DNA of 9,928 bases from JBKHHU01 sp046539045 (GTDB taxonomy: Bacteria > Planctomycetota > Phycisphaerae > SM23-33), in the NCBI GenBank assembly GCA_046539045.1, contig JBKHHU010000130.1, positions 1 to 9,928 of the forward strand. The letters run 5' to 3'. Shown here piece after piece: positions 1 through 5,899 of the stretch (position 1 is the stretch's first letter; each line of letters opens with the position of its first letter). Below the pieces are notes generated by a model. That model did no database searches. It worked only from the letters and a program-made list of their open reading frames with translations, and had not been told where the DNA came from. The translations under genes were made by a program, and so were the position numbers.

Positions 1-1
1 G

Positions 2-556
2 ATCATGATGCTTCCGGCAATGTTCTTCCGCTGCATCGCCATCGAAGAAGGAACACTGTGGCGGAACATGTTCGATCTCGGTGTATTCGCACTGGCGACG
101 ATGTCGGCGGGCGTGTTCTACATGGCCAGCCAGGTTGAGCTGTTCAAGGACTGGCGGACCGTCTTCAAGTATATGCCGGTGCTGATGGCCATTGGCGTCG
201 GGCTGAGCGTATCGAACTCCAAGGCGATCCTGGAAGCCTTGTTCGGCAAGCAGAGCGCCTTCGTCCGGACGCCGAAGTACGGTGACGGCACGGCTGTGAA
301 GAAATCCTCCGGCGTGGTGAAAAAGAACAAGAGCAAGATCAAGCTCCTGCCGTACGTGGAATTCGCGTTCGGTGTGTACATGGCCGCCTGTGTGGTCTGG
401 AGCATGCGGGACATCAACAGCGTGCTGGCCACGCCGTTCCTGCTGATCTTCACGTTCGGTTTCTTCTATGTCTCGCTGATGACCTTCCACGCACAACGCG
501 CCAACGCCGCGGTGTCGGATCCCGCCGAAGAGAAGGAAGCCGTCGAAGCGGCCTGA
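2..556 (+). CDS. Cellulose-synthase-like GT2 glycosyltransferase, C-terminal part (5' truncated)
   Basis: This is the C-terminal 184 residues of a membrane-bound processive or semi-processive family 2 glycosyltransferase of the CESA/CelA-like type. Such enzymes use a nucleotide sugar at the cytoplasmic face and sit in the inner membrane. The reading frame is open at the left edge, so the start and the catalytic D, D, QxxRW part lie outside the window. The visible piece has about four hydrophobic segments, near residues 27-48, 54-74, 118-136 and 142-165 counted from the edge. Between the second and third is the diagnostic stretch VSNSKAILEALFGK then FVRTPKYG, followed by a Lys/Ser-rich cytoplasmic loop. 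That SNS-ALxG-RTPKYG signature is characteristic of the bacterial CESA-like family. The tail is acidic. It converges on a GH130 gene, which hints at mannan or glucan metabolism, but the sugar specificity cannot be read from this end. Confidence 0.82.
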   Translation: MMMLPAMFFRCIAIEEGTLWRNMFDLGVFALATMSAGVFYMASQVELFKDWRTVFKYMPVLMAIGVGLSVSNSKAILEALFGKQSAFVRTPKYGDGTAVKKSSGVVKKNKSKIKLLPYVEFAFGVYMAACVVWSMRDINSVLATPFLLIFTFGFFYVSLMTFHAQRANAAVSDPAEEKEAVEAA

Positions 557-613
557 TCGCGCAGGTGCGGTCGAACGCGCTGATGCGCAGAGAGGCTGAG
601 ACGGGTTGATTTT

Positions 614-640
614 CACACAGAGAGACAGAGACACAGAGAG
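614..640. repeat. ACAGAG-type purine-rich low-complexity tract
   Basis: The tract is built from overlapping CACAGAG, GACAGAG and ACACAGAG words. A complementary AGACACA/TGTGTCT pair exists between this tract and positions near 665-671, so a weak stem is possible. From general knowledge, tracts of this style recur between genes in several environmental Gram-negative lineages. Copy number in this genome cannot be judged from one window. Confidence 0.5.
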
Positions 641-726
641 GATTGCCGAAGTCTAGCCAATGCTTTGTGTCTGCGTATTGCCTGCCCATCCCAAGCAGCT
701 TCCATTTACAGGACCTATAGCGAGAA

Positions 727-790
727 GGGGGAATCCCGAATGTTTCGCGATTGACCTAGGGGGAATCCCGAATGTTTCGCGATTGACCTC
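727..790. repeat. Two-copy 32-bp tandem direct repeat
   Basis: Unit 1 is 727-758 and unit 2 is 759-790. The first 31 bases are identical and only the last base differs (A versus C). Each unit begins GGGGGAATCCCG and ends TTTCGCGATTGACCT. Within each unit AATCCCG and CGCGATT form a 7-bp inverted repeat with one mismatch around an AATGTTT loop, so each copy can form a hairpin. Perfect conservation between copies in a non-coding spacer suggests recent duplication or a mobile/REP-like element. Two copies without a spacer do not make a CRISPR. Confidence 0.85.
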
Positions 791-830
791 CAGCGGCTGG
801 CGGGTTTCCCCTCGGCGCCTCTGCGGCAAG

Positions 831-872
831 TAACGAATTCACGAATTAACGACTCAACGAGTCAACGACTCA
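831..872. repeat. Degenerate 8-bp tandem repeat reaching the GH130 stop codon
   Basis: Five consecutive 8-base units can be read: TAACGAAT, TCACGAAT, TAACGACT, CAACGAGT and CAACGACT, consensus YAACGANT. The array ends at 870-872, which is the TGA stop codon of the minus-strand GH130 gene. The inverted repeat GACTC-AAC-GAGTC (851-863) lies inside it. Confidence 0.7.
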
Positions 873-2339
873 CGGCCCTTCGTTCAGCATGCGGTCGACC
901 AGCGATCGGATGCTGACGGTGGCAAAGGCGGTTCGGGAGTCGCTCATCGCGTAGGGGATCACCAGTTTGTCCTCGTGGATGATCGACCCGCAGCTGTACA
1001 CGACATTGGGCACGTACCCCTCCCGTTCCTCCGGTGATGGTGTCAGCAGCGGCTCCTTGAGCCGGCCGATGACCTGGCTGGGGTCATCCAGATCCAGCAG
1101 CAGGGCTCCGATCGAATACTTCCGCACCGGGCCCACACCATGCGTCAGCACCACCCAGCCGCGGTCGGTTTCCACCGGTGAACCGCAATTGCCTACCTGC
1201 ACCAGTTCCCATGTTTCGGAGGGCGTCTGGATTCTCGTGCCGCTGTTCCACTGATACAGATCCTCCGACCAGAGCACAAAAGAGCTTTCGCCGTCGTGTC
1301 GCGAGAGCATGGCGTACCGGCCGTCAATCTTGCGAGGGAACAGGGCCATGCCTTTGTTGCGGGCGTATCTTCCGGTGATCGTGTTGACATGGAAGCTCTG
1401 GAAGTTCTCGGTCTCCAGCAGCATGGGATGGATGTTCATGCCGTCAAACGCGGTATAGGTCCCGTAGTACAGGTGCTGTCCGTCGTCGTCCGTGAATCGG
1501 ACCAGCCGCAGGTCCTCCATCCCGCGGGATTCGGTCTCCGTTGCGGGGAAGATCACCGTCTCAGCCGGCAAACAATCTGCCGGGAACGACAGCTGGTAGT
1601 TGGCATGCGACAACCAGACCATCTCCTTGATGGTGTTCAACGAATCGGCCGTCGGTTCGATGATCTGGATGGCTTTGTCTATGGCCGAACGCAGTTCAGA
1701 GGCGGTGAACTGGTCCCGGAGCAGGTCGAGGATCATATACGCGGTACCCTTGCAGAGTTGCGTGTCCCGCAGCTTTCGGATGAACCGCCTCTTGTAGAAC
1801 TTGGAATCGGGAATGGGGCGGGTCGAATAGGCGTAGCGGGGCGGCGGGTCGAAGCTGATCTCGCCGGACGTGTGAAACACGCCGCGGCGGAAGACGATCG
1901 AGGAGATGTGGCCCTCACCGGTAGCTCGAAGGCTCATGAGAAAGCGCAGATCCCCGTCGTCCAGGTCGGACTGGTTCGGGTGGACCACGATCGACGGATT
2001 GAAGAGGGCGGCTGACTCTATCGAGTACTCCATCGTGAAATAGGCACCGATCAGCAACCGGCGGGTTTCCGAGAGCTTCTGAGGCTCCGAAATCAGACGG
2101 CGAACCACGCCGTAGTTGGCGCGGAAGTCGGCCTCGATGTCTCGATGCCGGGCGTGGAAGTCGCCCTTGATCTCTTTCAGAAGCTGCGGAATATCTTCCT
2201 CCGGCAGGCGGATGATCCGTCGGATGATTCCGCGGATCCGCTTGTCGTCATGGAAATCGAGGTAGCGGGGGATAACGCGTTTGTCGTCGGAGAGCAACTG
2301 CTCCGGGCGGCGTGTTACTTCCAGTGTCTCAGATTTCAT
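870..2339 (-). CDS. GH130 family beta-mannoside phosphorylase or mannosidase
   Basis: The 489-residue protein belongs to glycoside hydrolase family 130, whose members phosphorolyse or hydrolyse beta-mannosides; no signal peptide is visible, so it is probably cytoplasmic. Family-type blocks in the C-terminal five-bladed propeller part are GMEDLR (273-278, with the likely catalytic Asp276), NKGMALFPRK (328-337), LSRHDG (345-350), GNCGSPVET (383-391), THGVGPVRKYSIG (399-411) and EREGYVPNVVYSCG (438-451). The Lys/Arg/His positions associated with phosphate binding in phosphorolytic members appear to be kept, which favours a phosphorylase, but this needs alignment. Residues 1-170 are an extension not seen in the short (about 300-residue) GH130 enzymes. 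I chose ATG 2339 because AAGGAAG and GGAGG lie just upstream on the minus strand. A longer frame to 2405 has no good ribosome binding site. A possible -10 (TACAAT, + positions 2386-2391) lacks a convincing -35. The substrate is unknown. Confidence 0.85.
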   Translation of the reverse strand: MKSETLEVTRRPEQLLSDDKRVIPRYLDFHDDKRIRGIIRRIIRLPEEDIPQLLKEIKGDFHARHRDIEADFRANYGVVRRLISEPQKLSETRRLLIGAYFTMEYSIESAALFNPSIVVHPNQSDLDDGDLRFLMSLRATGEGHISSIVFRRGVFHTSGEISFDPPPRYAYSTRPIPDSKFYKRRFIRKLRDTQLCKGTAYMILDLLRDQFTASELRSAIDKAIQIIEPTADSLNTIKEMVWLSHANYQLSFPADCLPAETVIFPATETESRGMEDLRLVRFTDDDGQHLYYGTYTAFDGMNIHPMLLETENFQSFHVNTITGRYARNKGMALFPRKIDGRYAMLSRHDGESSFVLWSEDLYQWNSGTRIQTPSETWELVQVGNCGSPVETDRGWVVLTHGVGPVRKYSIGALLLDLDDPSQVIGRLKEPLLTPSPEEREGYVPNVVYSCGSIIHEDKLVIPYAMSDSRTAFATVSIRSLVDRMLNEGP

Positions 2340-2521
2340 CGGCAGCTTCCTTCCTCCGTGATTCAACGGCCATTGTGCTCGGGGAATTGTAGAAACGTGC
2401 GGCATCTCAAACGAACCGGCCCCAGAGGGGAACTGCTGCGATGGAGTTGAGAAACTGCCCGCAAACTGTGGAGAACGGGGATAAACCGCGCGGCGGTGGT
2501 CAGTTTGAGGGGTTCAGTTGT

Positions 2522-2893
2522 CTAGGACAGCACTTCCAGGCGCACGCGGGCGGTGCCGGACCGGATCATGCCGATCTCTTCAGCGGCAGCGCGGGACAGG
2601 TCGATGATCCTGCCCTTGACGAAAGGCCCCCGGTCATTGACCCGGACGACGACCGATTTACCGTTTGCGAGATTCGTCACGCGGACGCGCGTCCCGAAGG
2701 GGAGTGTCCGGTGCGCGGCGGTCAGGGCGGTCTGGTCGAAGACCTCGCCGCTGGCGGTCTTCTTGCCGTGAAATTTCGGCCCGTACCAGGAGGCGGTGCC
2801 TTCGTGGACGGAACTGACGTTCTCTTCCTCGGAGCAGGCGGCAGCCGGGAGGAGTCCTGCAAGGATCGCCAGACTAAGTGTCGCGAGTTTCAT
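2522..2893 (-). CDS. rlpA: Minimal RlpA-like double-psi beta-barrel lipoprotein
   Basis: The 123-residue exported protein consists almost entirely of an RlpA-type double-psi beta-barrel domain. Characterised RlpA proteins are septal lytic transglycosylases that cut naked glycan strands of peptidoglycan. The signal peptide is residues 1-19 with LPAAAC as a loose lipobox (Cys20), so lipidation is likely but not certain. The domain shows ASWYGPKFHGKKTASGE (34-50), AAHRTLPFGTRVRV (59-72), VVRVNDRGPF (82-91) and GRIIDLSRAAAEEIG (94-108). Glu50, His61 and Asp87 match the spacing of the residues tested in Pseudomonas RlpA as I remember them. There is no SPOR domain, so septal targeting by denuded glycan is not expected. 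The start ATG 2893 gives the signal peptide; longer frames would run into the tRNA gene. No clear Shine-Dalgarno sequence precedes it, and it starts 28 bases after the tRNA 3' end, so it may be expressed from the tRNA promoter. Confidence 0.85.
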   Translation of the reverse strand: MKLATLSLAILAGLLPAAACSEEENVSSVHEGTASWYGPKFHGKKTASGEVFDQTALTAAHRTLPFGTRVRVTNLANGKSVVVRVNDRGPFVKGRIIDLSRAAAEEIGMIRSGTARVRLEVLS

Positions 2894-2921
2894 GAGTACC
2901 GGGAATCTGAAGAAAATCGAT

Positions 2922-3003
2922 TGCGAGAGGCGGGACTCGAACCCGCACCCCTTACGGGACCAGGACCTAAACCTGGCGCGTCTGCCAATTCCGCCACCCT
3001 CGC
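2922..3003 (-). tRNA. tRNA-Leu (UAG anticodon)
   Basis: The 82-base class II tRNA has a 7-bp acceptor stem (GCGAGGG with CTCTCGC, one G-T pair) and discriminator A. The anticodon stem is CCAGG/CCTGG with loop TTTAGGT, anticodon TAG at + positions 2967-2969. The long variable arm has CCC/GGG around GTAA, and the T arm is GCGGG-TTCGAGT-CCCGC. The large variable arm and UAG anticodon identify leucine. CCA is not encoded and must be added after transcription. An RlpA-like gene follows closely on the same strand. Confidence 0.96.
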
Positions 3004-3028
3004 AGCAGGGCAATGGCCCGGAAAGCCC

Positions 3029-3057
3029 TTTATAATTGCTGATCGTCCGTTTGGCCA
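3029..3057 (-). promoter_or_regulatory. Probable sigma70-type promoter of tRNA-Leu
   Basis: Read on the minus strand, TGGCCA (3052-3057, 4 of 6 matches to TTGACA) is followed after 17 bases by TATAAA (3029-3034, 5 of 6 matches to TATAAT). Predicted initiation near 3022 would leave about 20 bases of 5' leader before the tRNA. No other good candidate lies upstream of the tRNA, and the same promoter probably serves the RlpA-like gene. Confidence 0.5.
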
Positions 3058-3150
3058 GTGTTTTCGGTCGAGGGAGCGAAGGGCGTGAGAATGGCGACTT
3101 CGTGCCGGCCCGGAAGGGCGGTCGATCCGACGGCGGCCCGCTGCTGCGGG

Positions 3151-3207
3151 ACAAAATGTATTAATTTTTGATTGCCAAGGCCCATCTTCCCGATTAGGAT
3201 AATAGCG
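3151..3207 (+). promoter_or_regulatory. Strong-looking promoter with UP-like tract for the vWA/ExbBD operon
   Basis: TTGCCA (3172-3177, 5 of 6) and TAGGAT (3195-3200, 4 of 6) are separated by exactly 17 bases. Immediately upstream, 3151-3171 is the most AT-rich run in the region (ACAAAATGTATTAATTTTTG), in the place of an UP element. A start at G3207 falls seven bases after the -10 box and coincides with the first base of the first hairpin of the leader. Together these point to a strong promoter of the kind seen for stable RNAs. GATAAT (3198-3203) is an alternative -10 with a poorer 20-base spacer. Confidence 0.55.
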
Positions 3208-3543
3208 TGACATGGGCGAAGATGCGAAGTCCGCCCGTGCACCAGATTTGCCTCTATATCGGATACTCTCCGAACGAGGTTACTCGCCTCGTTCAAGCGG
3301 GCCCATTTCAGGGCGGCTGCGGCCGACCTTGGCCCGTCACGCCAAATGGCGATGCACTTGATGTTCAAGTTGCCATCGCGGTCGGATGCGGTAAACGCCA
3401 ATGGGTTTAACCGCGTTCAGACCACTACCTTACAGGCTCGCTTTCGACGACCCGCACGCGCGGTGCTTGTCGGGCCTCCGCTTTCACAGCGAACCGTGGA
3501 AGGTTCCGCCTTTGCGGTCCGTGCAAAGCTGAAAGGAGTTGTC
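3207..3543 (+). ncRNA. Highly structured 5' leader RNA, or separate ncRNA, upstream of the vWA operon
   Basis: The 337-base stretch has no convincing coding frame but is filled with closely packed inverted repeats. Those seen are: 3207-3242, GTG-CATGGGCG with CGCCCGTG-CAC (11 pairs, one bulged A, one G-U); 3259-3273, TCGGA/TCCGA; 3272-3294, GAACGAGG/CCTCGTTC; 3298-3336, CGGGCC/GGCCCG with inner AGG/CCT and CGGC-TGCG-GCCG; 3349-3379, GCGATG/CATCGC with inner ACTTGA-TGT-TCAAGT; 3384-3418, about 15 pairs with bulges; 3434-3477, AGGCTCG/CGGGCCT; 3491-3506, GAACC/GGTTC. Some exclude each other: CGCC-AAAT-GGCG (3340-3351) competes with 3349-3379, and GTGAC plus GGGC at the 5' end can also pair with GCCCGTCAC (3332-3340). 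It ends at the vWA ribosome binding site AGGAG (3534-3538). I recognise no known riboswitch or RNA family. The structure is read by eye, and GC-rich DNA gives stems by chance. Confidence 0.45.
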
Positions 3544-4662
3544 ATGGCTGAGATCCGATTAGAGAGAGAGGAGAACGGGAACGTGCAGAGCGTGCCGCCG
3601 AAGGCGACAGGAAAATCAGGCCCGATCAAACCCACAGCGGTTTCCGACTGTGCCGATATCGTCCTGCCGACCGACGTGCCCCACCCGCAACGCTCTGATC
3701 ACCCGGCCGAAAAGCCCCCCTTGCTCGAAAGAGCCTTCCCCTTTGTCATCAGCCTGTTTCTTCACCTGGCCGTCTTTGTCATTTTCGCCTTCGCGACCAT
3801 GCTGATGACCTCAGGCACCCCGGATAGGGAAACGACAACCGCTGTCGTCCGGGATATTGTGATGGAAACTCCGGTTATGCTGCAAATCCCCCAGCGCCCC
3901 GAGCGCCCCGAAGAGGGCGGGTCGATGAGCGACCGACCGGCCCATCGGCGGCAGATGGACGTTATGGATGATGCCCGAAACCGGAACGAGCAGATCATTG
4001 CGGCGGCCGCCTCGGCCGAGCCGATTGACTTTACCGGCGAATCCAAAGGCAGTATCTATTTCGGTGTGGATCTCAGCGCCGATGGTGACGGAGACGGCAG
4101 TGACGGCCCCGGAGACGATCCGCAGGCCGATCCGCCGATCGGCGGGGGAATACGTGCCGATCACGTGGTGTTCCTGATCGACCGGTCCGGATCGATGGTC
4201 GACAAAATGGGCAGGGTCCGCCTGGAACTGCTCAAGGCGGTGGCTGGTATGGAAGCCAAACAGACCTTCCATGTCATTTTCTTCGGTCGGGGGAAGCTCG
4301 AGGAGAACACGCCGCGCCCGTTGGTTGCCGCCACCGATGTCAACAAATACGCACTGGCGGAATTCGCCGAAGGAATTCTCCCCCACGGCCAGACCGACCC
4401 GATTCCCGCGGTGCGACGGGCGTTTGAGGTGCTCTCCGCGGCCGATAAGAACAAGCCCGGAAAGGTCGTCTGTCTGCTGACCGACGGCGCTTTCCCCGAT
4501 AATGAAAAACTACTTGTTACGGTAAAGGAACTTACAGCGGAACAAAAGGTAAGCATCTGCACGTTCCTGTACGGGGAACCCTCTGCAGAGGCCCAGCAGG
4601 TGATGAAACAGATTGCAGCCGCTACCGGTTCCCCTTACAAGTATGTTAAACTGGAACGATAG
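3544..4662 (+). CDS. vWA-domain protein with TonB-like membrane anchor (first paralogue)
   Basis: The 372-residue protein has a proline-containing cytoplasmic N-terminus (1-62), one membrane helix (about 66-88, FPFVISLFLHLAVFVIFAF), a periplasmic linker, and a C-terminal von Willebrand factor A domain (about 205-372). The vWA metal site (MIDAS) is complete: DRSGS from Asp213, Thr284 in GQTDP, and Asp314 in LLTDG. The helix contains S-x3-H (Ser70, His74), the pattern that lets TonB engage ExbB/ExbD. An acidic DGDGDGSDGPGDD stretch (180-192) lies in the linker. No enzyme activity is implied; vWA domains usually bind a protein ligand through the metal. ATG 3544 is preceded by AGGAG with a 5-base spacer, and upstream in-frame starts fall in the structured leader. 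It is the first gene of the operon and ends 72 bases before its paralogue. The overall fold assignment is firm; the role as an ExbBD partner is inferred. Confidence 0.85.
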   Translation: MAEIRLEREENGNVQSVPPKATGKSGPIKPTAVSDCADIVLPTDVPHPQRSDHPAEKPPLLERAFPFVISLFLHLAVFVIFAFATMLMTSGTPDRETTTAVVRDIVMETPVMLQIPQRPERPEEGGSMSDRPAHRRQMDVMDDARNRNEQIIAAAASAEPIDFTGESKGSIYFGVDLSADGDGDGSDGPGDDPQADPPIGGGIRADHVVFLIDRSGSMVDKMGRVRLELLKAVAGMEAKQTFHVIFFGRGKLEENTPRPLVAATDVNKYALAEFAEGILPHGQTDPIPAVRRAFEVLSAADKNKPGKVVCLLTDGAFPDNEKLLVTVKELTAEQKVSICTFLYGEPSAEAQQVMKQIAAATGSPYKYVKLER

Positions 4663-4734
4663 TCACCCTGTTGCCCGGATATCAAGTTTTACCGAGTCCG
4701 GCGCAGACATAGAACAGCGATAGGAGGCCGACGT

Positions 4735-5889
4735 ATGTCCGTCGATTTCCGATGTGAAAATTGTGGCAAGCTGCTCAGCGTGGAAGCCCAACCGGGCGCC
4801 GCGGTGGCCTGCCCCCATTGTCAGAATACCGTCACCGTGCCGGAAGGGCTGGCGAATCTGCCCAAGCCCAACGTTCCCGGTGCGAAGAAAGCCGGACCGC
4901 CCCAACCACCACAGAACCCCCAGCAGCCACCGGCCCAGGAAGACCAGGAGCAGGTGGAATACGTGGAAGAGGACAGCGCGATCATGACCGTTCTCGCGGC
5001 CATCATGCCGTGGGTCATCAGCCTGTTCCTCCACATCGGTCTTGTGGTTGTGCTGGCTTTCTTCGTGATGTTGGTCAAGGTCAACTACATCCCCGAAAAC
5101 GTGGTGGTCCCGGATGCGTACATGACGGATGATCCGGGCGGGGTGGTCAATCCCGGCCAGGACGACCCCAACGTCAAGGCCAAGTCGCAGCAGAAGACCC
5201 AGCAGCAGTTCAGCGATCGTGAATCGGCCATCCCCGCCGACAGCGGCGAAACCAGCGAGCAGTTGCTCATCGGTGCCGCTTCCAGCGGTGCCAGCGGCGG
5301 TGGGGCGAGCATCAGCGGCATGACGACCGGTGGGAGCGGACAGGGGCCGCAGAACAACTTCTTCGGTTCCGGCGGCGGGAACGCTCACCACGTGGTTTAC
5401 GTGATCGACCGTTCCGGTTCGATGGTCGACACCTTCGAAGACGTCCGCGTCGAGATGATCCGCTCAATCGGCAAGCTTCGCAAGGTGCAGGATTTCCACA
5501 TCATCCTGTTCCAGAAGGGCAAGCCCATCGAGAATACTCCGCAAGAGCTTGTTTTGGCCACCGACCCCAACAAGAACGCCGCATTGGATTTCCTCGAAGA
5601 CAAGATCGCCACCGGCCAGACCGATCCGGTTCCGGCACTGGAACGGGCTTTCGAGGTTCTGGAGGACGCCGATCCGCAGCGGCCCGGGAAGTTGATCTAC
5701 CTCCTGACCGACGCGGCGTTCCCGGACAACAAGGCCGTGATCAACATGGTCCGCAAGCACAACAAGAGCCAGGACGTCCTGATCAACACCTTCCTGTACG
5801 GCAACCGTCCACGGGAAGCCGAAGAAACCATGAGGACCATCGCCAAGGAAAACGGCGGAAGGTACAAGTACGTCAGCAGAGACGAATAA
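4735..5889 (+). CDS. vWA-domain protein with N-terminal zinc ribbon and TonB-like anchor (second paralogue)
   Basis: The 384-residue protein begins with a short cytoplasmic zinc ribbon (Cys7, Cys10, Cys26, Cys29), then a Pro/Gln-rich segment (about 43-72), one membrane helix (about 88-114, MPWVISLFLHIGLVVVLAFF), a Gln/Ser/Gly-rich periplasmic linker (about 140-215), and a vWA domain (about 217-384). The MIDAS is intact: DRSGS from Asp225, Thr296 in GQTDP, and Asp326 in LLTDA. Ser96 and His100 form the TonB-type S-x3-H pattern. It is clearly paralogous to the gene before it, sharing VISLFLH, ENTP, GQTDP, PGK, LLTD-AFPDN and TFLYG blocks, while the N-terminal and linker regions differ. The ribbon may sense or dock something in the cytoplasm; its ligand is unknown. 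ATG 4735 follows AGGAGG with a 7-base spacer. The next gene starts 10 bases after the stop. Confidence 0.87.
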   Translation: MSVDFRCENCGKLLSVEAQPGAAVACPHCQNTVTVPEGLANLPKPNVPGAKKAGPPQPPQNPQQPPAQEDQEQVEYVEEDSAIMTVLAAIMPWVISLFLHIGLVVVLAFFVMLVKVNYIPENVVVPDAYMTDDPGGVVNPGQDDPNVKAKSQQKTQQQFSDRESAIPADSGETSEQLLIGAASSGASGGGASISGMTTGGSGQGPQNNFFGSGGGNAHHVVYVIDRSGSMVDTFEDVRVEMIRSIGKLRKVQDFHIILFQKGKPIENTPQELVLATDPNKNAALDFLEDKIATGQTDPVPALERAFEVLEDADPQRPGKLIYLLTDAAFPDNKAVINMVRKHNKSQDVLINTFLYGNRPREAEETMRTIAKENGGRYKYVSRDE

Positions 5890-5899
5890 ACGGGCAACC

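Larger units (their letters stand above)
557..869. other. Gene-free convergent spacer rich in repeats
   Basis: The stretch lies between the 3' ends of the GT2 gene and the GH130 gene. I see no credible coding frame and no canonical terminator (GC stem followed by a T run) on either strand, although two convergent genes end here. It contains an ACAGAG-type low-complexity tract, a two-copy 32-bp direct repeat, a C/G-rich fragment around 808-826, and a degenerate 8-bp tandem repeat. The small inverted repeat GACTC-AAC-GAGTC at 851-863 is the only hairpin near a gene end. It might serve as a weak bidirectional terminator. Confidence 0.6.

Noticed and set aside
727..790. CRISPR array
   Set aside because: There are only two units, directly adjacent, without a spacer, and no cas genes nearby.
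1296..2015. 239-codon plus-strand open frame inside the GH130 gene
   Set aside because: It is the complement of a well-supported GH130 coding sequence and encodes no recognisable domain.
2441..3088. 215-codon plus-strand open frame
   Set aside because: It runs through the complement of the RlpA-like gene and the tRNA-Leu gene, so it is a GC-driven shadow.
3137..3150. CCCGC-TGCT-GCGGG hairpin as a terminator
   Set aside because: No T run follows directly (the T-rich part is about 13-19 bases away) and the AT-rich stretch is better explained as an UP-like part of the promoter at 3151-3207.
3346..3543. N-terminal extension of the first vWA gene from ATG 3346
   Set aside because: The extension has no protein-like pattern and overlaps the stem-loops, whereas ATG 3544 has AGGAG five bases upstream.
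4668..4705. Stem CCGGA/TCCGG in the gap between the two vWA genes as a terminator
   Set aside because: The stem is only five pairs around a 17-base loop with no T run, and downstream genes show no promoter of their own.
4663..5391. 242-codon minus-strand open frame
   Set aside because: It is antisense to the second vWA gene and has no start context or domain.
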